Source: DATLBA01 sp035527275
GTDB taxonomy: Bacteria > Planctomycetota > Phycisphaerae > FEN-1346
Direction of reading: 5' to 3'
DNA length: 28,857 bases
Assembly (NCBI GenBank): GCA_035527275.1
Contig: DATLBA010000126.1
Location: forward strand, 1-28,857
The position numbers and the translations under genes were made by a program. The notes beneath the pieces were generated by a model that saw nothing but the letters and a program-made list of their open reading frames with translations, did not search any database and had not been told where the DNA came from. Position 1 is the first letter of the stretch. Each line of letters starts with the position of its first letter. Below, in pieces: positions 14,056 through 25,302 of this stretch.

Positions 14056-14084
14056 TTGCAATTTTTCGACCGCGTCACTATCTT
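14056..14084 (+). promoter_or_regulatory. Likely promoter of the guaA-carA-carB block
   Basis: TTGCAA at 14056-14061 and TATCTT at 14079-14084 are 17 bases apart in an AT-rich patch that stands out from the GC-rich surroundings. The predicted start near 14091 gives a leader of about 60 bases. Confidence 0.5.
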
Positions 14085-14152
14085 CCCGGTCAAAAGTTTC
14101 CCAAGTAATTTGCAAACGATCCCAGCCGGTTTACGCTCCAAGGGGAAAACAG

Positions 14153-15088
14153 GTGGATTACAAGAGGTTCGCTCGCAGGCAAATCGAAAACATTAAGCGC
14201 ACCGTCGGCGACGGCAAGGCCATCAGCGCCCTTTCGGGCGGCGTGGACAGCGCTGTCGTCACCGTCCTGGGCCACAAGGCCATCGGCAACCGGCTCAAGG
14301 CCATCTTCATCGACGACGGACTCATGCGCCAGGACGAGCCGCAATGGGTGAAGGAAACCTTCGCGAAACTCGGCATCCAGGTGACCATCATCCGCACCGC
14401 CAAAAAGTTTTTCGCAGCGCTCAAGGGCCTGACGGACCCCGAGGAAAAGCGCAAGGCCTTCCGAAACACGTTCTACCAAGTCTTCGGCAGGGCGGTCAGA
14501 GATTCGGGGGCGCACTTTCTGCTCCAGGGAACCATTGCCGCCGACATTGTGGAAACCAAGAAAGGTGTAAAGACGCAGCACAACGTCCTCGACCAGATCG
14601 GCATCAGCGCCCGTGACGGCTACGGATTCACAGTCATCGAACCCGTCAAGACCCTTTACAAGCCGGACGTGAGGAAAGTCGGCCGCGCGCTTGGGCTGCC
14701 GAAGAGCCTCTACGGGCGGATGCCCTTCCCCGGCCCGGGCCTGGCGACCCGATGCCTGGGAGAGGTGACGCCGAAGCGGATCGCCATCGTCCGGAAGGCG
14801 TGCAGAATCGTCGAAGAGGAAACGGAGCGGCTGAGGAAGTTTCAGGCCTTCGCCGTCCTTCTTTCGGACAAGGCGACGGGCGTGACCAAGGACGGTCGCC
14901 GGCGGTTCGGCGACCTCGTCGCGGTCCGGTGCGTGAACTCGGAGAAGGCGGTGACGGCATCCGCGACGCGGCTGTCGTGGCCGACGCTCATGAAGATCCA
15001 GAAACGGATCTACAAAGAGGTCCCATCGGTCACCAAGGTGCTTTACGACTTGAGCCCGAAGCCGCCAAGCACGATCGAGTATATCTAA
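14153..15088 (+). CDS. guaA: Stand-alone GMP synthase ATP-pyrophosphatase subunit (GuaAb type)
   Basis: This 311-residue protein matches only the C-terminal part of GMP synthase, which adenylates XMP and aminates it to GMP. The ATP pyrophosphatase P-loop LSGGVDSAV is at residues 27-35. GTIAADIVET, the KTQHNV stretch and RMPFPGPGL (189-197) match the synthetase core, and it ends in the dimerisation domain with KPPSTIEYI. The class I glutaminase domain that precedes this in most bacteria is absent. The architecture is that of the archaeal two-subunit enzyme. Some positions differ from the common forms (RHP to RMP, KSHHN to KTQHN), so a paralogue with a shifted role cannot be excluded. The GTG start has AAGGGG seven bases upstream. 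carA follows after 34 bases. Confidence 0.85.
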   Translation: MDYKRFARRQIENIKRTVGDGKAISALSGGVDSAVVTVLGHKAIGNRLKAIFIDDGLMRQDEPQWVKETFAKLGIQVTIIRTAKKFFAALKGLTDPEEKRKAFRNTFYQVFGRAVRDSGAHFLLQGTIAADIVETKKGVKTQHNVLDQIGISARDGYGFTVIEPVKTLYKPDVRKVGRALGLPKSLYGRMPFPGPGLATRCLGEVTPKRIAIVRKACRIVEEETERLRKFQAFAVLLSDKATGVTKDGRRRFGDLVAVRCVNSEKAVTASATRLSWPTLMKIQKRIYKEVPSVTKVLYDLSPKPPSTIEYI

Positions 15089-15122
15089 AAAGGCCTCAGG
15101 GATCTTTTTTCTGGAGCCTATT

Positions 15123-16190
15123 ATGGGCCGCCCGAAGGCTGCGCTGGTCCTGGAAGACGGAACGACGTTCGAAGGCATGCCCTTCGGCAAGGTCGGAGAA
15201 TCTTTCGGGGAAACTCTTTTTTACACAGGCGTCGTCGGCTACCAGGAACTCATCACCAACCCCTCCTACCGAGGAACGCTCGCCGTCCTGACCTACCCGA
15301 TCATCGGAAGTTACGGGGTGAACGGCGAGGACGACGAATCGGCCTCCGCCCAGACAGGCGGCCTGGTCATCCGCGAATACAGCCGGACCTACTCGAACTT
15401 CCGCGCGACGGGCGCCCTGGAGGACTTCCTCAAAGAGCGCGGCGTGGTCGGCATCCGCGAGGTGGACACACGAGCCGTGACCGTCCATCTGCGGGAACAC
15501 GGCGAGATGCGAGGGGCCATCGTCTCGGGTGACTTCGACGCCGCAAGACTCGCCGCCAAACTCAAAGAAACCCCCTCCCCCTTCGAGACGGATCTGGTGA
15601 GCGACGTGACCCGGGAGGGCAGGCGCGAACCTGACGGGCCGGCGCGGCAAAGAATCGCCCTCTTGAACCTCGGCGTCAAGGAAAGCCTGCTTAGTCAACT
15701 TGCCGAACTCGGCTGCACGATCGAGATTCGGAAGAGCACCGCCGACGCCGAGGATATCCTTGCGGCCGAGCCCGATTCCCTCCTCCTTGCCGGCGGTCCA
15801 GGCGACCCGCGCGTGCTGAGCGGTGTCGTTGAGACGGTCCGGTCGCTCCTGGGTAAGCGGCCGATGCTCGGCATCGGCCTCGGCCATCAGGTTCTTGCGC
15901 TCGCCCTGGGCGCAAATGTCAAGCGGATGAAGGTCGGCCACCGCGGCGTCAACTATCCGGTTCGGAATCGGGTAAAGGGGACAAGCGGCATTACCGTCCA
16001 GCACCACAGTTTCGTCGTGGAGGCCGAAGGCCTGCCGGACGCGGTTGAGATCACGCACACGAATCTGAACGACGGGACGGTCGAAGGGATTCGAAGCAAG
16101 GAGGTCGCCGCCTGGGGGGTCCAGTTCCATCCCTGCCGAGATGAAACGGAGCAGCCGAGCGCACTGTTAAAAAGGTTTTGCGAGACTTGA
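15123..16190 (+). CDS. carA: Carbamoyl-phosphate synthase small chain with inactivated glutaminase site
   Basis: The small subunit normally hydrolyses glutamine and passes ammonia to CarB. The N-terminal CPSase domain (residues 5-135, with NPSYRGTLAVLTYPIIGSYG and GIREVDTRAVT) and the glutaminase fold are complete at 355 residues. However, the nucleophile motif GICLGHQ reads GIGLGHQ, with Gly252 (codon GGC at 15876-15878) in place of Cys. The catalytic Glu of HPE is Cys338 (His336 is kept). The glutamine pocket NHGF is HHSF (residues 294-297). The GGPGDP loop and Gln256 remain. Loss of the nucleophile means no glutaminase activity by the known mechanism, comparable to mammalian CPS1, which uses free ammonia. 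It follows guaA by 34 bases, and carB is next. Confidence 0.9.
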   Translation: MGRPKAALVLEDGTTFEGMPFGKVGESFGETLFYTGVVGYQELITNPSYRGTLAVLTYPIIGSYGVNGEDDESASAQTGGLVIREYSRTYSNFRATGALEDFLKERGVVGIREVDTRAVTVHLREHGEMRGAIVSGDFDAARLAAKLKETPSPFETDLVSDVTREGRREPDGPARQRIALLNLGVKESLLSQLAELGCTIEIRKSTADAEDILAAEPDSLLLAGGPGDPRVLSGVVETVRSLLGKRPMLGIGLGHQVLALALGANVKRMKVGHRGVNYPVRNRVKGTSGITVQHHSFVVEAEGLPDAVEITHTNLNDGTVEGIRSKEVAAWGVQFHPCRDETEQPSALLKRFCET

Positions 16191-16250
16191 AACCTTGCGG
16201 GGTAGGCTGGCCGTGACGCACAAAACGGGTGATTTGAAATAGTTTTTTAG

Positions 16251-16270
16251 CCGCCCGCCTTGGCGGGCGG
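16251..16270. repeat. Palindrome CCGCCCGCC-TT-GGCGGGCGG
   Basis: A perfect 9-bp stem with a two-base loop in the 133-base carA-carB spacer, a variant of the CCCGCC...GGCGGG family. It is preceded by a T-run rather than followed by one, so it is not a terminator for carA transcription. It could act as one for minus-strand transcripts. Confidence 0.55.
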
Positions 16271-16323
16271 GAGGGGACGCCAAAGCCGGCGTCTGCGCGG
16301 CAAGGCGAGGACAAGGATCGCCA

Positions 16324-19590
<3,267 letters not shown>

Positions 19591-19978
19591 AAAGGCGCTT
19601 CCGCAGAGAGGGGGGTCACGCCGCAACCAGCCGTCCAAGCGCCGCATATCCTCGTGGTATGCGGGGCGAGCAAGCCACGAACGAAGCGCCCCGGCCTCAA
19701 CCGGCCGCACCTCCTACAACTTCTCCTTGCCACATGGAACATTCGGGAATTCGACTCAATCTGCCTACGGCCGCCGCCAGCAGGAAGTATTCTTCTACAC
19801 CGCCGAGACCATTTCGCGCTTCGACAATGTCGCCGTGTTTCAGCGAGGAGCACTTGGCGGCAAAGACGTGATAGACACATCCCGCCATCCCGAACCGGAA
19901 CGGTCGGCAGACGGACAGGCGGCCACGAGTCGCGACGGGCCGCGAAACCCGTCGCGCAAAAACCTCACGGGCGCACGC
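19591..19978. other. Spacer between convergent carB and the mannosidase gene
   Basis: About 390 bases without a supported gene. A hairpin with stem CCGCATA/TATGCGG lies at 19642-19664 but has no T-run. A plus-strand stretch around 19765-19890 has coding-like codons (GRRQQEVFFYTAETISRFDN) but no start signal or known family, so it may be a decayed fragment. Confidence 0.5.
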
Positions 19979-22900
19979 CTAGAAAGCCGCCCGAACGGTG
20001 ACGATCTCGTAAGGTTTCGCCACGAACTCAACCGCGCCGTCGCGGACCTTAAGCCTGTCTTCCTTCTCCTCCATCAGGTTGCACGACCACGCCTTCCGAA
20101 CCGGCCGGTCGAACACGAGGCGGCCCCGGGCGCGGCCGTTTAGGCGCTCGACGAGGCGAACGACCAGTCCCTCGCCGTCCTCGGCGCGCTTGACCGCTTC
20201 GAGGGTGACGCCGGGCGCGTCGCAGCGGATGAAGGAATGGTCCGCCTCGGCCGGCGCCTGGGCGACAAAGCGCGCCAGAAGCGGGCAGTTTAAGTTCAGC
20301 GCTTCGCGAATCGTCCCGGCCTCTCGCCAGGAACCGGCGTGCGGATAAAGGGCGTAGGTGAAGTCATGCGCCTCCTTGTCCGCCTCCGGGTCGGGATAGA
20401 TGGAGCCTTTCAGGAGGCTCAAGCGCATCAGTTTTCCGTCGGCCTCGTGGCCGTACTTGCAATCATTGAGGAGGCTCACGCCGTAATCGCCCTGCGAGAG
20501 GGCCATCCACTGGTGCGCGGGCACCTCGAAACGGGCCGCATCATAAGGTGTGTTCCGATGGTTCGGACGGGCCATGTTGCCGAAGGCGATATCGTAGGTG
20601 GCGTAGGTCGTGTTGATCTCAACGGGAAAGCCGACCTTGAGGATCCGCTGCCGCTCGACCCAGTCGATGTGCGTCTCGAACACCAGTTGCCGCGACCCGG
20701 CGTAGAGGCTGATGCGCTGCCGGACTTTCGAACGGCCGACCGGCTTTTCAAGGAGGAGCGAGGCACGGACCGGGCCGTTCTCGTCGACGCTCAATGTGCC
20801 GCCGCCTGCGATGTCGATCTCGTGGTCGCGGTAGGTGTCCGCCAGGTCCCACGCGTCGTAGTGGCCGGGCGTGTCCTCAAACATCTGCAAGCGGTTGCCG
20901 ACCTCGCCGGCAACGAGCACCTCGCGCTCCCGCTCCTTGTCCCACAGGCTCACCAGTTCGCCCTCGGAGTTGAACGTGGCCTTGAGGAAATCGTTTTCGA
21001 GCGAGTCGGCCATCGCTTTGACCGCACCGGCCGTGTCGGCCGGCGGCTTCGCGTCAACCAGGTCGAACGTGCGGTAACCGACCGGCGGAATCTCTCCCGC
21101 GCGGACAAGGACGTTGCGGGTTCCGTCGAGGTTAATGACCTCCTGTTGCGGGAGGGGCTCGCCTCGGGCGTCCGCCACCGCCCTCCCGGCGAGCCTCTTT
21201 GCGGGCAGGGCGAGGCAGTCGGCGCGGGCGTGCAGCAGAGAGTTAAAGACGACGACCTTCCGACCAGCGTCGTCGCGCGGGCCCACCAGAACGCTCAGGG
21301 CCTCGTCGCGGACCCCCTCGCCGAGGGTCCGGACGCCCTCCAGTTCCGCCAGGAGATCGTGGTAGACCTCGGTGATGTGCGTCCCGGGGAGCGAATCGTG
21401 GAACTGGGTCGTCAGCAGCGCCTCCCACCCGCGGCGAAGTTCGTCGGCCGGATACTCCCCGCCCGCCAGGAGTGCCAGCGCCGCCGCCAACTCGGCCTCG
21501 CGATAGAGGAACTCCATCCGGCGGTTGAGTTTCTTGAGGCGGGCCTTGTTCGTGTAGGTGCCGCGGTGGGCCTCGAGGTAGAGTTCATCGCGGACGACGG
21601 GCAGGCCTGAGCGCTCGGCCCTGGCGTGGATGCTGTCGAAGGCCTCCTCGGCGGTCGAGAACTTGGTCTTGACGAGGCCGGGAAAGTCGCGGTAGCGCCG
21701 GCCGCACTCGATCATCTCGGCGTCGGGTCCGCCGCCGCCGTCGCCCCACCCGTAAATGTGCAGGGTCTCGCCGAGGGTGTCCTTGTCGGAGAAGGCCCGC
21801 CACTGGCGGTCCATGATGTCGGGATCGACCGTGCCGATGAAGTGGCCCGGCGGGACGAACGAGAGGACGCGCGAGCCGTCCATCCCTTCCCACCAGAAGG
21901 TGTTCTTCGTCCACGGGTTCGTGTCGTTCCAGATGGCCATCTTGTTCGTCATGAAATACTCGATGCCGCTTCGGGCAAGGATCTGCGGCATGGCCCACGA
22001 AAGGCCGAAGACGTCGGGCTGCCAGCACGACCGGCTGCGGCGGCCGAACTCCTCCTCGAAGAACTTCTGGCCATAGAGGATCTGCCGCACGAACGATTCG
22101 CCCGAGATCAGGTTGCAATCGGGCTCGACCCAGAAGGCGCCCGTCAGTTCCCATCGCCCCTCGGCCACGCGCCGGTGAACCTGTGCATAGAGGTCCGGGA
22201 AGTGCTCCTTCATGTCGGCGTAGAGTTTGGCCTGGCTCTGGCAGAACGTGAACTCGGGATACCGTTCCATGAGCCGCAGCATCGTCGCATGGGTTCGGCC
22301 GATCTTGCGGACGAATTCCCGATACGGCCACATGAAGACCACGTCCAGGTGCGAGTGGGCCACCAGGTGCATCAGCCCTTCGCCCCGGAAGCGGTCGCTG
22401 GCGTAGATCGTGTTGCGGACGCTCTCGGCGGCCCCCTGGATACACCGGCGCATGCGCTCGGGGTCGCCTTCCTGGAGGGGAATCATCTTGAGGGCTTCCC
22501 ACAGATGGGTCTCGAGGAACTCGCGCAACTTCGGATTGATCTCGTCGATCTCGAGGGCCTTGACGACGGCGCGCAGGTCCCAGTAAGCCTGGTGGACCTG
22601 TTCATCGACCGCGGCCAACTCGGCCAGCGCGAAGGTGAAGGGATACCGCTTCTCGGCGTGCCAGGCGACGAACGATTCCAACTCGAACTCGTACACCTCG
22701 TCGCCCTTGGCCGACTCCGCGAGGAGCACCTCGTTGTGAAACGGGTCCACGCCATGATACGGCACGCCGTCCACGCGAAGGAGCGAATCGCCACCGACGT
22801 AGATCCGAAGCAGGACCTTGCGGCCGGCGAACTCCTTCGGCATCTCGGCCCTGCGGCGGAAAAATGCGCTGAGGCCCTCGTCGCCCCACTGGTCGCCGAG

Positions 22901-23167
22901 GCGAAACGGCCGCCAGTCCTCGACGATCTCATATTCGCCAAGGCCCCGGAAATGAGCCGTGCGGATCGCCCAATCGTCGAGCGTGACCCTGTGCGAGAAG
23001 ATGCGCTGCTGGACGACCCCCATCCGCTGTTCGATGCGCTCGCGGAAACTCGCGATGCCGCGCTGCTTGAGCTTCACGCCGGTTCGCCAGCGGTTCATGA
23101 TCTCGTGGATGTCGACGTCCGCGCCCGGCTTCCCCTTTTTCTTCCTGTCGTAGAGTTCTTCGCCCAT
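19979..23167 (-). CDS. Alpha-mannosidase-like glycoside hydrolase, family GH38
   Basis: A 1062-residue retaining glycosidase of the GH38 type, acting on alpha-mannosides. Residues 268-276 read LVAHSHLDV, with the zinc-binding His and Asp. WVEPDCNLISGESFVRQ (346-362) and SCWQPDVFG (380-388, nucleophile Asp385) follow. Regions such as NDTNPWTKNTFWWEG and the central linker fit the middle three-helix domain, and the rest is the C-terminal beta-sandwich. An N-terminal extension of about 265 residues is beta-rich, as in many bacterial members. No signal peptide is present, so it is probably cytoplasmic. The ATG at 23167 has GGGAGGT six bases upstream; an ATG at 23317 is possible but has no such site and adds a low-complexity stretch. 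It is transcribed divergently from phoH. Confidence 0.9.
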   Translation of the reverse strand: MGEELYDRKKKGKPGADVDIHEIMNRWRTGVKLKQRGIASFRERIEQRMGVVQQRIFSHRVTLDDWAIRTAHFRGLGEYEIVEDWRPFRLGDQWGDEGLSAFFRRRAEMPKEFAGRKVLLRIYVGGDSLLRVDGVPYHGVDPFHNEVLLAESAKGDEVYEFELESFVAWHAEKRYPFTFALAELAAVDEQVHQAYWDLRAVVKALEIDEINPKLREFLETHLWEALKMIPLQEGDPERMRRCIQGAAESVRNTIYASDRFRGEGLMHLVAHSHLDVVFMWPYREFVRKIGRTHATMLRLMERYPEFTFCQSQAKLYADMKEHFPDLYAQVHRRVAEGRWELTGAFWVEPDCNLISGESFVRQILYGQKFFEEEFGRRSRSCWQPDVFGLSWAMPQILARSGIEYFMTNKMAIWNDTNPWTKNTFWWEGMDGSRVLSFVPPGHFIGTVDPDIMDRQWRAFSDKDTLGETLHIYGWGDGGGGPDAEMIECGRRYRDFPGLVKTKFSTAEEAFDSIHARAERSGLPVVRDELYLEAHRGTYTNKARLKKLNRRMEFLYREAELAAALALLAGGEYPADELRRGWEALLTTQFHDSLPGTHITEVYHDLLAELEGVRTLGEGVRDEALSVLVGPRDDAGRKVVVFNSLLHARADCLALPAKRLAGRAVADARGEPLPQQEVINLDGTRNVLVRAGEIPPVGYRTFDLVDAKPPADTAGAVKAMADSLENDFLKATFNSEGELVSLWDKEREREVLVAGEVGNRLQMFEDTPGHYDAWDLADTYRDHEIDIAGGGTLSVDENGPVRASLLLEKPVGRSKVRQRISLYAGSRQLVFETHIDWVERQRILKVGFPVEINTTYATYDIAFGNMARPNHRNTPYDAARFEVPAHQWMALSQGDYGVSLLNDCKYGHEADGKLMRLSLLKGSIYPDPEADKEAHDFTYALYPHAGSWREAGTIREALNLNCPLLARFVAQAPAEADHSFIRCDAPGVTLEAVKRAEDGEGLVVRLVERLNGRARGRLVFDRPVRKAWSCNLMEEKEDRLKVRDGAVEFVAKPYEIVTVRAAF

Positions 23168-23477
23168 CCGGGAACCTCCCGCGACGCGGCCGCCGCCAGG
23201 CCGCCGGCGCGTCGCCGGCGCGCCGCCTCGCCCTGCCTGTAAGGAGCGCGCCAAAAGACCCCGCCAGGCCCGCAATGTCAAGCGCATTGTGAAAAAAGGG
23301 GGAAGTGGCCGAGACACCGTAGCCCCCTTGAGGCGGATCGGGGCAACGGGGCGGAAAGCGGCCGGGGGTTCCTCGCCGGGGCTTCAAGCCGTGGAGAAAA
23401 AGGGAAACCTTGCACCCCCACCTCCCCGGCGATAGCATACCGCTCCTATCCTGCGCGGAAGTTGCCGAGGAGACGTC
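23168..23477. other. Divergent spacer between the mannosidase and PhoH-type genes
   Basis: 310 bases holding the ribosome site of the mannosidase gene near 23170, a C/G-rich stretch with a degenerate palindrome (around 23327), and the promoter candidate for the PhoH-type gene at 23410-23438. No gene was seen. Confidence 0.55.
23410..23438 (+). promoter_or_regulatory. Possible promoter of the PhoH-type gene
   Basis: TTGCAC at 23410-23415 and TAGCAT at 23433-23438 are 17 bases apart. The predicted start near 23445 lies about 33 bases before the ATG at 23478, which has GAGGAG five bases upstream. Confidence 0.4.
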
Positions 23478-24794
23478 ATGGCCAAGAAGTACTTCGTGCT
23501 CGACACGAACGTCCTGCTGCACGATCCGGGGGCGCTGGTGGCCTTCGCCGACAACGAGGTCGTTCTCCCCTTCAAGGTCATCGAGGAACTGGACAAGTTC
23601 AAGAAGGGTTCCGACGACGTCAGCCGCCATGCCCGCCGGGTCATCCGCTTTCTCGACCGGCTTCGCACCAAAGGCCGCCTGGCCGACGGCGTCCCCGTCG
23701 AGGAAACCGGCGGGTCGCTTCGCATCGTCATGGACGACCAGGCGCCGGCGCACCCGATCCTGGCCGCCGACACCCCCGACAACCGCATCATCGGCGTCGC
23801 GTATCGCCTGATGCAGGACGGCAAGCCGAGCACCTTCGTCTCGAAGGACATCAACGCCCGCATCAAGAGCGACGCCCTCGGCATCCGCACGATGGACTTC
23901 GAAAAGCAGAAGGTGGACTTCGATCGCATCTTTACCGGCTACCGCGACCTGGAGGTGGACCGGCCGATGCTCGACCGACTCGCCCAGGGCCAGCCCGTCG
24001 AACCGCCGGATGACGCTTTCCAGCCGAACGAGTTCGCCGTCCTCACGGCGGCCGACGGCTCGAAAGAATCCGTCGTCGGACGATACGACTCCTCCCAAAA
24101 GCGCCTCGTCCCTTTGAAATACGGCGCCAAGACGTTCCAGAACGTCTCGGCGCGCAACCCGCAGCAGCAAATGACGATAGAACTGTTGATGCTCGACAGC
24201 GTTCGCATGGTCACGCTGATGGGGCCGGCCGGCACGGGCAAGACGCTGCTCGCGGTCGCCTGCGGCATGCACAAGGTGCTCCGTGACAAGCGCTATGAGA
24301 AACTGCTGGTCTCGCGCCCCATCGTTCCGTTCGGCCGGGACATCGGCTACCTGCCGGGCACCAAAGAGGAGAAACTCGCGCAGTGGATGCAGCCGATCTT
24401 CGACAACCTGGCCTACATCCTGCGCACGAAGAAAAAAGGCGGCGAGGACCGATTGGACGAACGCATCGAGGCGCTCCTGGACAGTGGGGCGATGGAACTC
24501 GAGGCCCTGACGTATATCCGCGGCCGCAGCATCCCCGACCAGTTCATCATCGTGGACGAGGCCCAGAACCTGACACCCCACGAAGTCAAAACTGTCGTCA
24601 GCCGCGTCGGCGAAGATTCCAAAATCGTCCTGACGGGCGACCCATACCAAATCGACAACCCATACCTCGACTCGTCTTCCAACGGCCTCGCCTACGCCGC
24701 CGAACGGATGAAAGGCCTCGACCTGGTGGGCCACGTGATGCTGATACAGAGCGAACGGAGCGAACTGGCGAGCCTGGCGGCGAAAAGACTCTAG
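23478..24794 (+). CDS. PIN-PhoH family ATPase (PhoH2 type)
   Basis: A 438-residue protein with an N-terminal PIN ribonuclease domain (about 1-150) and a C-terminal PhoH ATPase domain (about 220-438). PIN acidic residues visible are Asp9 in VLDTNVLLHDP, Glu36/Glu37, Asp101 and Asp124. The Walker A motif GPAGTGKT is at 249-256 and the Walker B region FIIVDEAQNLTP at 356-367. VLTGDPYQIDNPYLD is the usual sensor region. Characterised PhoH2 proteins unwind and cleave RNA; a partner antitoxin is known in some. None is evident here, since the next gene encodes a tRNA-binding protein. The ATG at 23478 is preceded by a clear ribosome site. Confidence 0.92.
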   Translation: MAKKYFVLDTNVLLHDPGALVAFADNEVVLPFKVIEELDKFKKGSDDVSRHARRVIRFLDRLRTKGRLADGVPVEETGGSLRIVMDDQAPAHPILAADTPDNRIIGVAYRLMQDGKPSTFVSKDINARIKSDALGIRTMDFEKQKVDFDRIFTGYRDLEVDRPMLDRLAQGQPVEPPDDAFQPNEFAVLTAADGSKESVVGRYDSSQKRLVPLKYGAKTFQNVSARNPQQQMTIELLMLDSVRMVTLMGPAGTGKTLLAVACGMHKVLRDKRYEKLLVSRPIVPFGRDIGYLPGTKEEKLAQWMQPIFDNLAYILRTKKKGGEDRLDERIEALLDSGAMELEALTYIRGRSIPDQFIIVDEAQNLTPHEVKTVVSRVGEDSKIVLTGDPYQIDNPYLDSSSNGLAYAAERMKGLDLVGHVMLIQSERSELASLAAKRL

Positions 24795-24809
24795 CAGTGC
24801 GGAGTGGCT

Positions 24810-24836
24810 AGCCGCGAGCGCCAGCGAGCGGTGACC
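24810..24836. repeat. Dispersed GC-rich repeat unit, copy 2
   Basis: Related to the stretch at 3095-3123; both begin AGCCGCGAGC and contain AGCGAGC or GGCGAGC. It lies 15 bases after the PhoH-type gene stop. Confidence 0.4.
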
Positions 24837-24870
24837 TAACAGCAGAGCACGTCAAGCGAAAGGTAAGAAG

Positions 24871-25206
24871 ATGGGCGAAAACATCAGCATCCAGGAATTC
24901 GGCAGGCTCGACCTGCGGGTCGGACGCATCACCGAGGTCACAGACCATCCCAGCGCCGACAAACTCTACGTGATGCAATGCGACCTGGGGCCGGAACTGG
25001 GAACGCGACAGATGGTTGCGGGCCTGAAGCCCTACATGCCGCCCGACGCCCTCAAAGACACACTTGTGGTCGTCGTGGCCAATCTCGAGCCGGCGACCCT
25101 GCGCGGCGAGCGTTCCGAGGCGATGCTGCTTGCGGCCCAGGATGGTGATAAGGTGGTCGTCCTGACCGTCGCCGAGCCCGTCGCCCCCGGCTCGAAAATC
25201 CTCTGA
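24871..25206 (+). CDS. Small tRNA-binding domain protein (MetG C-terminal type)
   Basis: A 111-residue single OB-fold protein resembling the C-terminal tRNA-binding domain of methionyl-tRNA synthetase (often annotated MetG beta subunit); CsaA-type proteins are similar in size. Motifs are FGRLDLRVGRITEV, DKLYVMQCDLG, VVVVANLEPATLRGERSEAM and the closing VAPGSKIL. It may bind tRNA as a separate subunit or act as an independent chaperone-like RNA-binding protein. The ATG at 24871 has an AAGGT element upstream. A 76-base spacer separates it from the PhoH-type gene, and no metG is in the window. The exact role is undecided. Confidence 0.8.
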   Translation: MGENISIQEFGRLDLRVGRITEVTDHPSADKLYVMQCDLGPELGTRQMVAGLKPYMPPDALKDTLVVVVANLEPATLRGERSEAMLLAAQDGDKVVVLTVAEPVAPGSKIL

Positions 25207-25287
25207 GCAAGACGCCGCGCGCGACCTGCAGAGGTCGGGCCGACCTCTTGCCCCTCGTGCCGTCGGCAAGCCGGAGCATCTGCGCGA

Positions 25288-25302
25288 TCCGCCTCAGGCG
25301 GA
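25288..25302. repeat. Palindrome TCCGCCTCAGGCGGA
   Basis: A perfect 7-bp stem around one base, directly behind the TAG stop of the exchanger gene at 25303-25305 and related to the CCCGCCTGAGGCGGG element. It could stabilise the 3' end of that transcript. Confidence 0.6.

Noticed and set aside
13918..14196. 92-residue plus-strand open frame beginning MFYESRPQG
   Set aside because: It runs through an AT-rich promoter-like patch into the guaA start and has no family similarity or ribosome site.
15089..15117. Possible terminator after guaA (AAAAAGG...CTTTTTT)
   Set aside because: The stem is weak and interrupted, and the carA ribosome site follows directly; a transcription stop is not supported.
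21626..24734. Long open frames antisense to the mannosidase and PhoH-type genes (538 and 601 residues)
   Set aside because: They are antisense to two well-supported genes and carry no family motifs.
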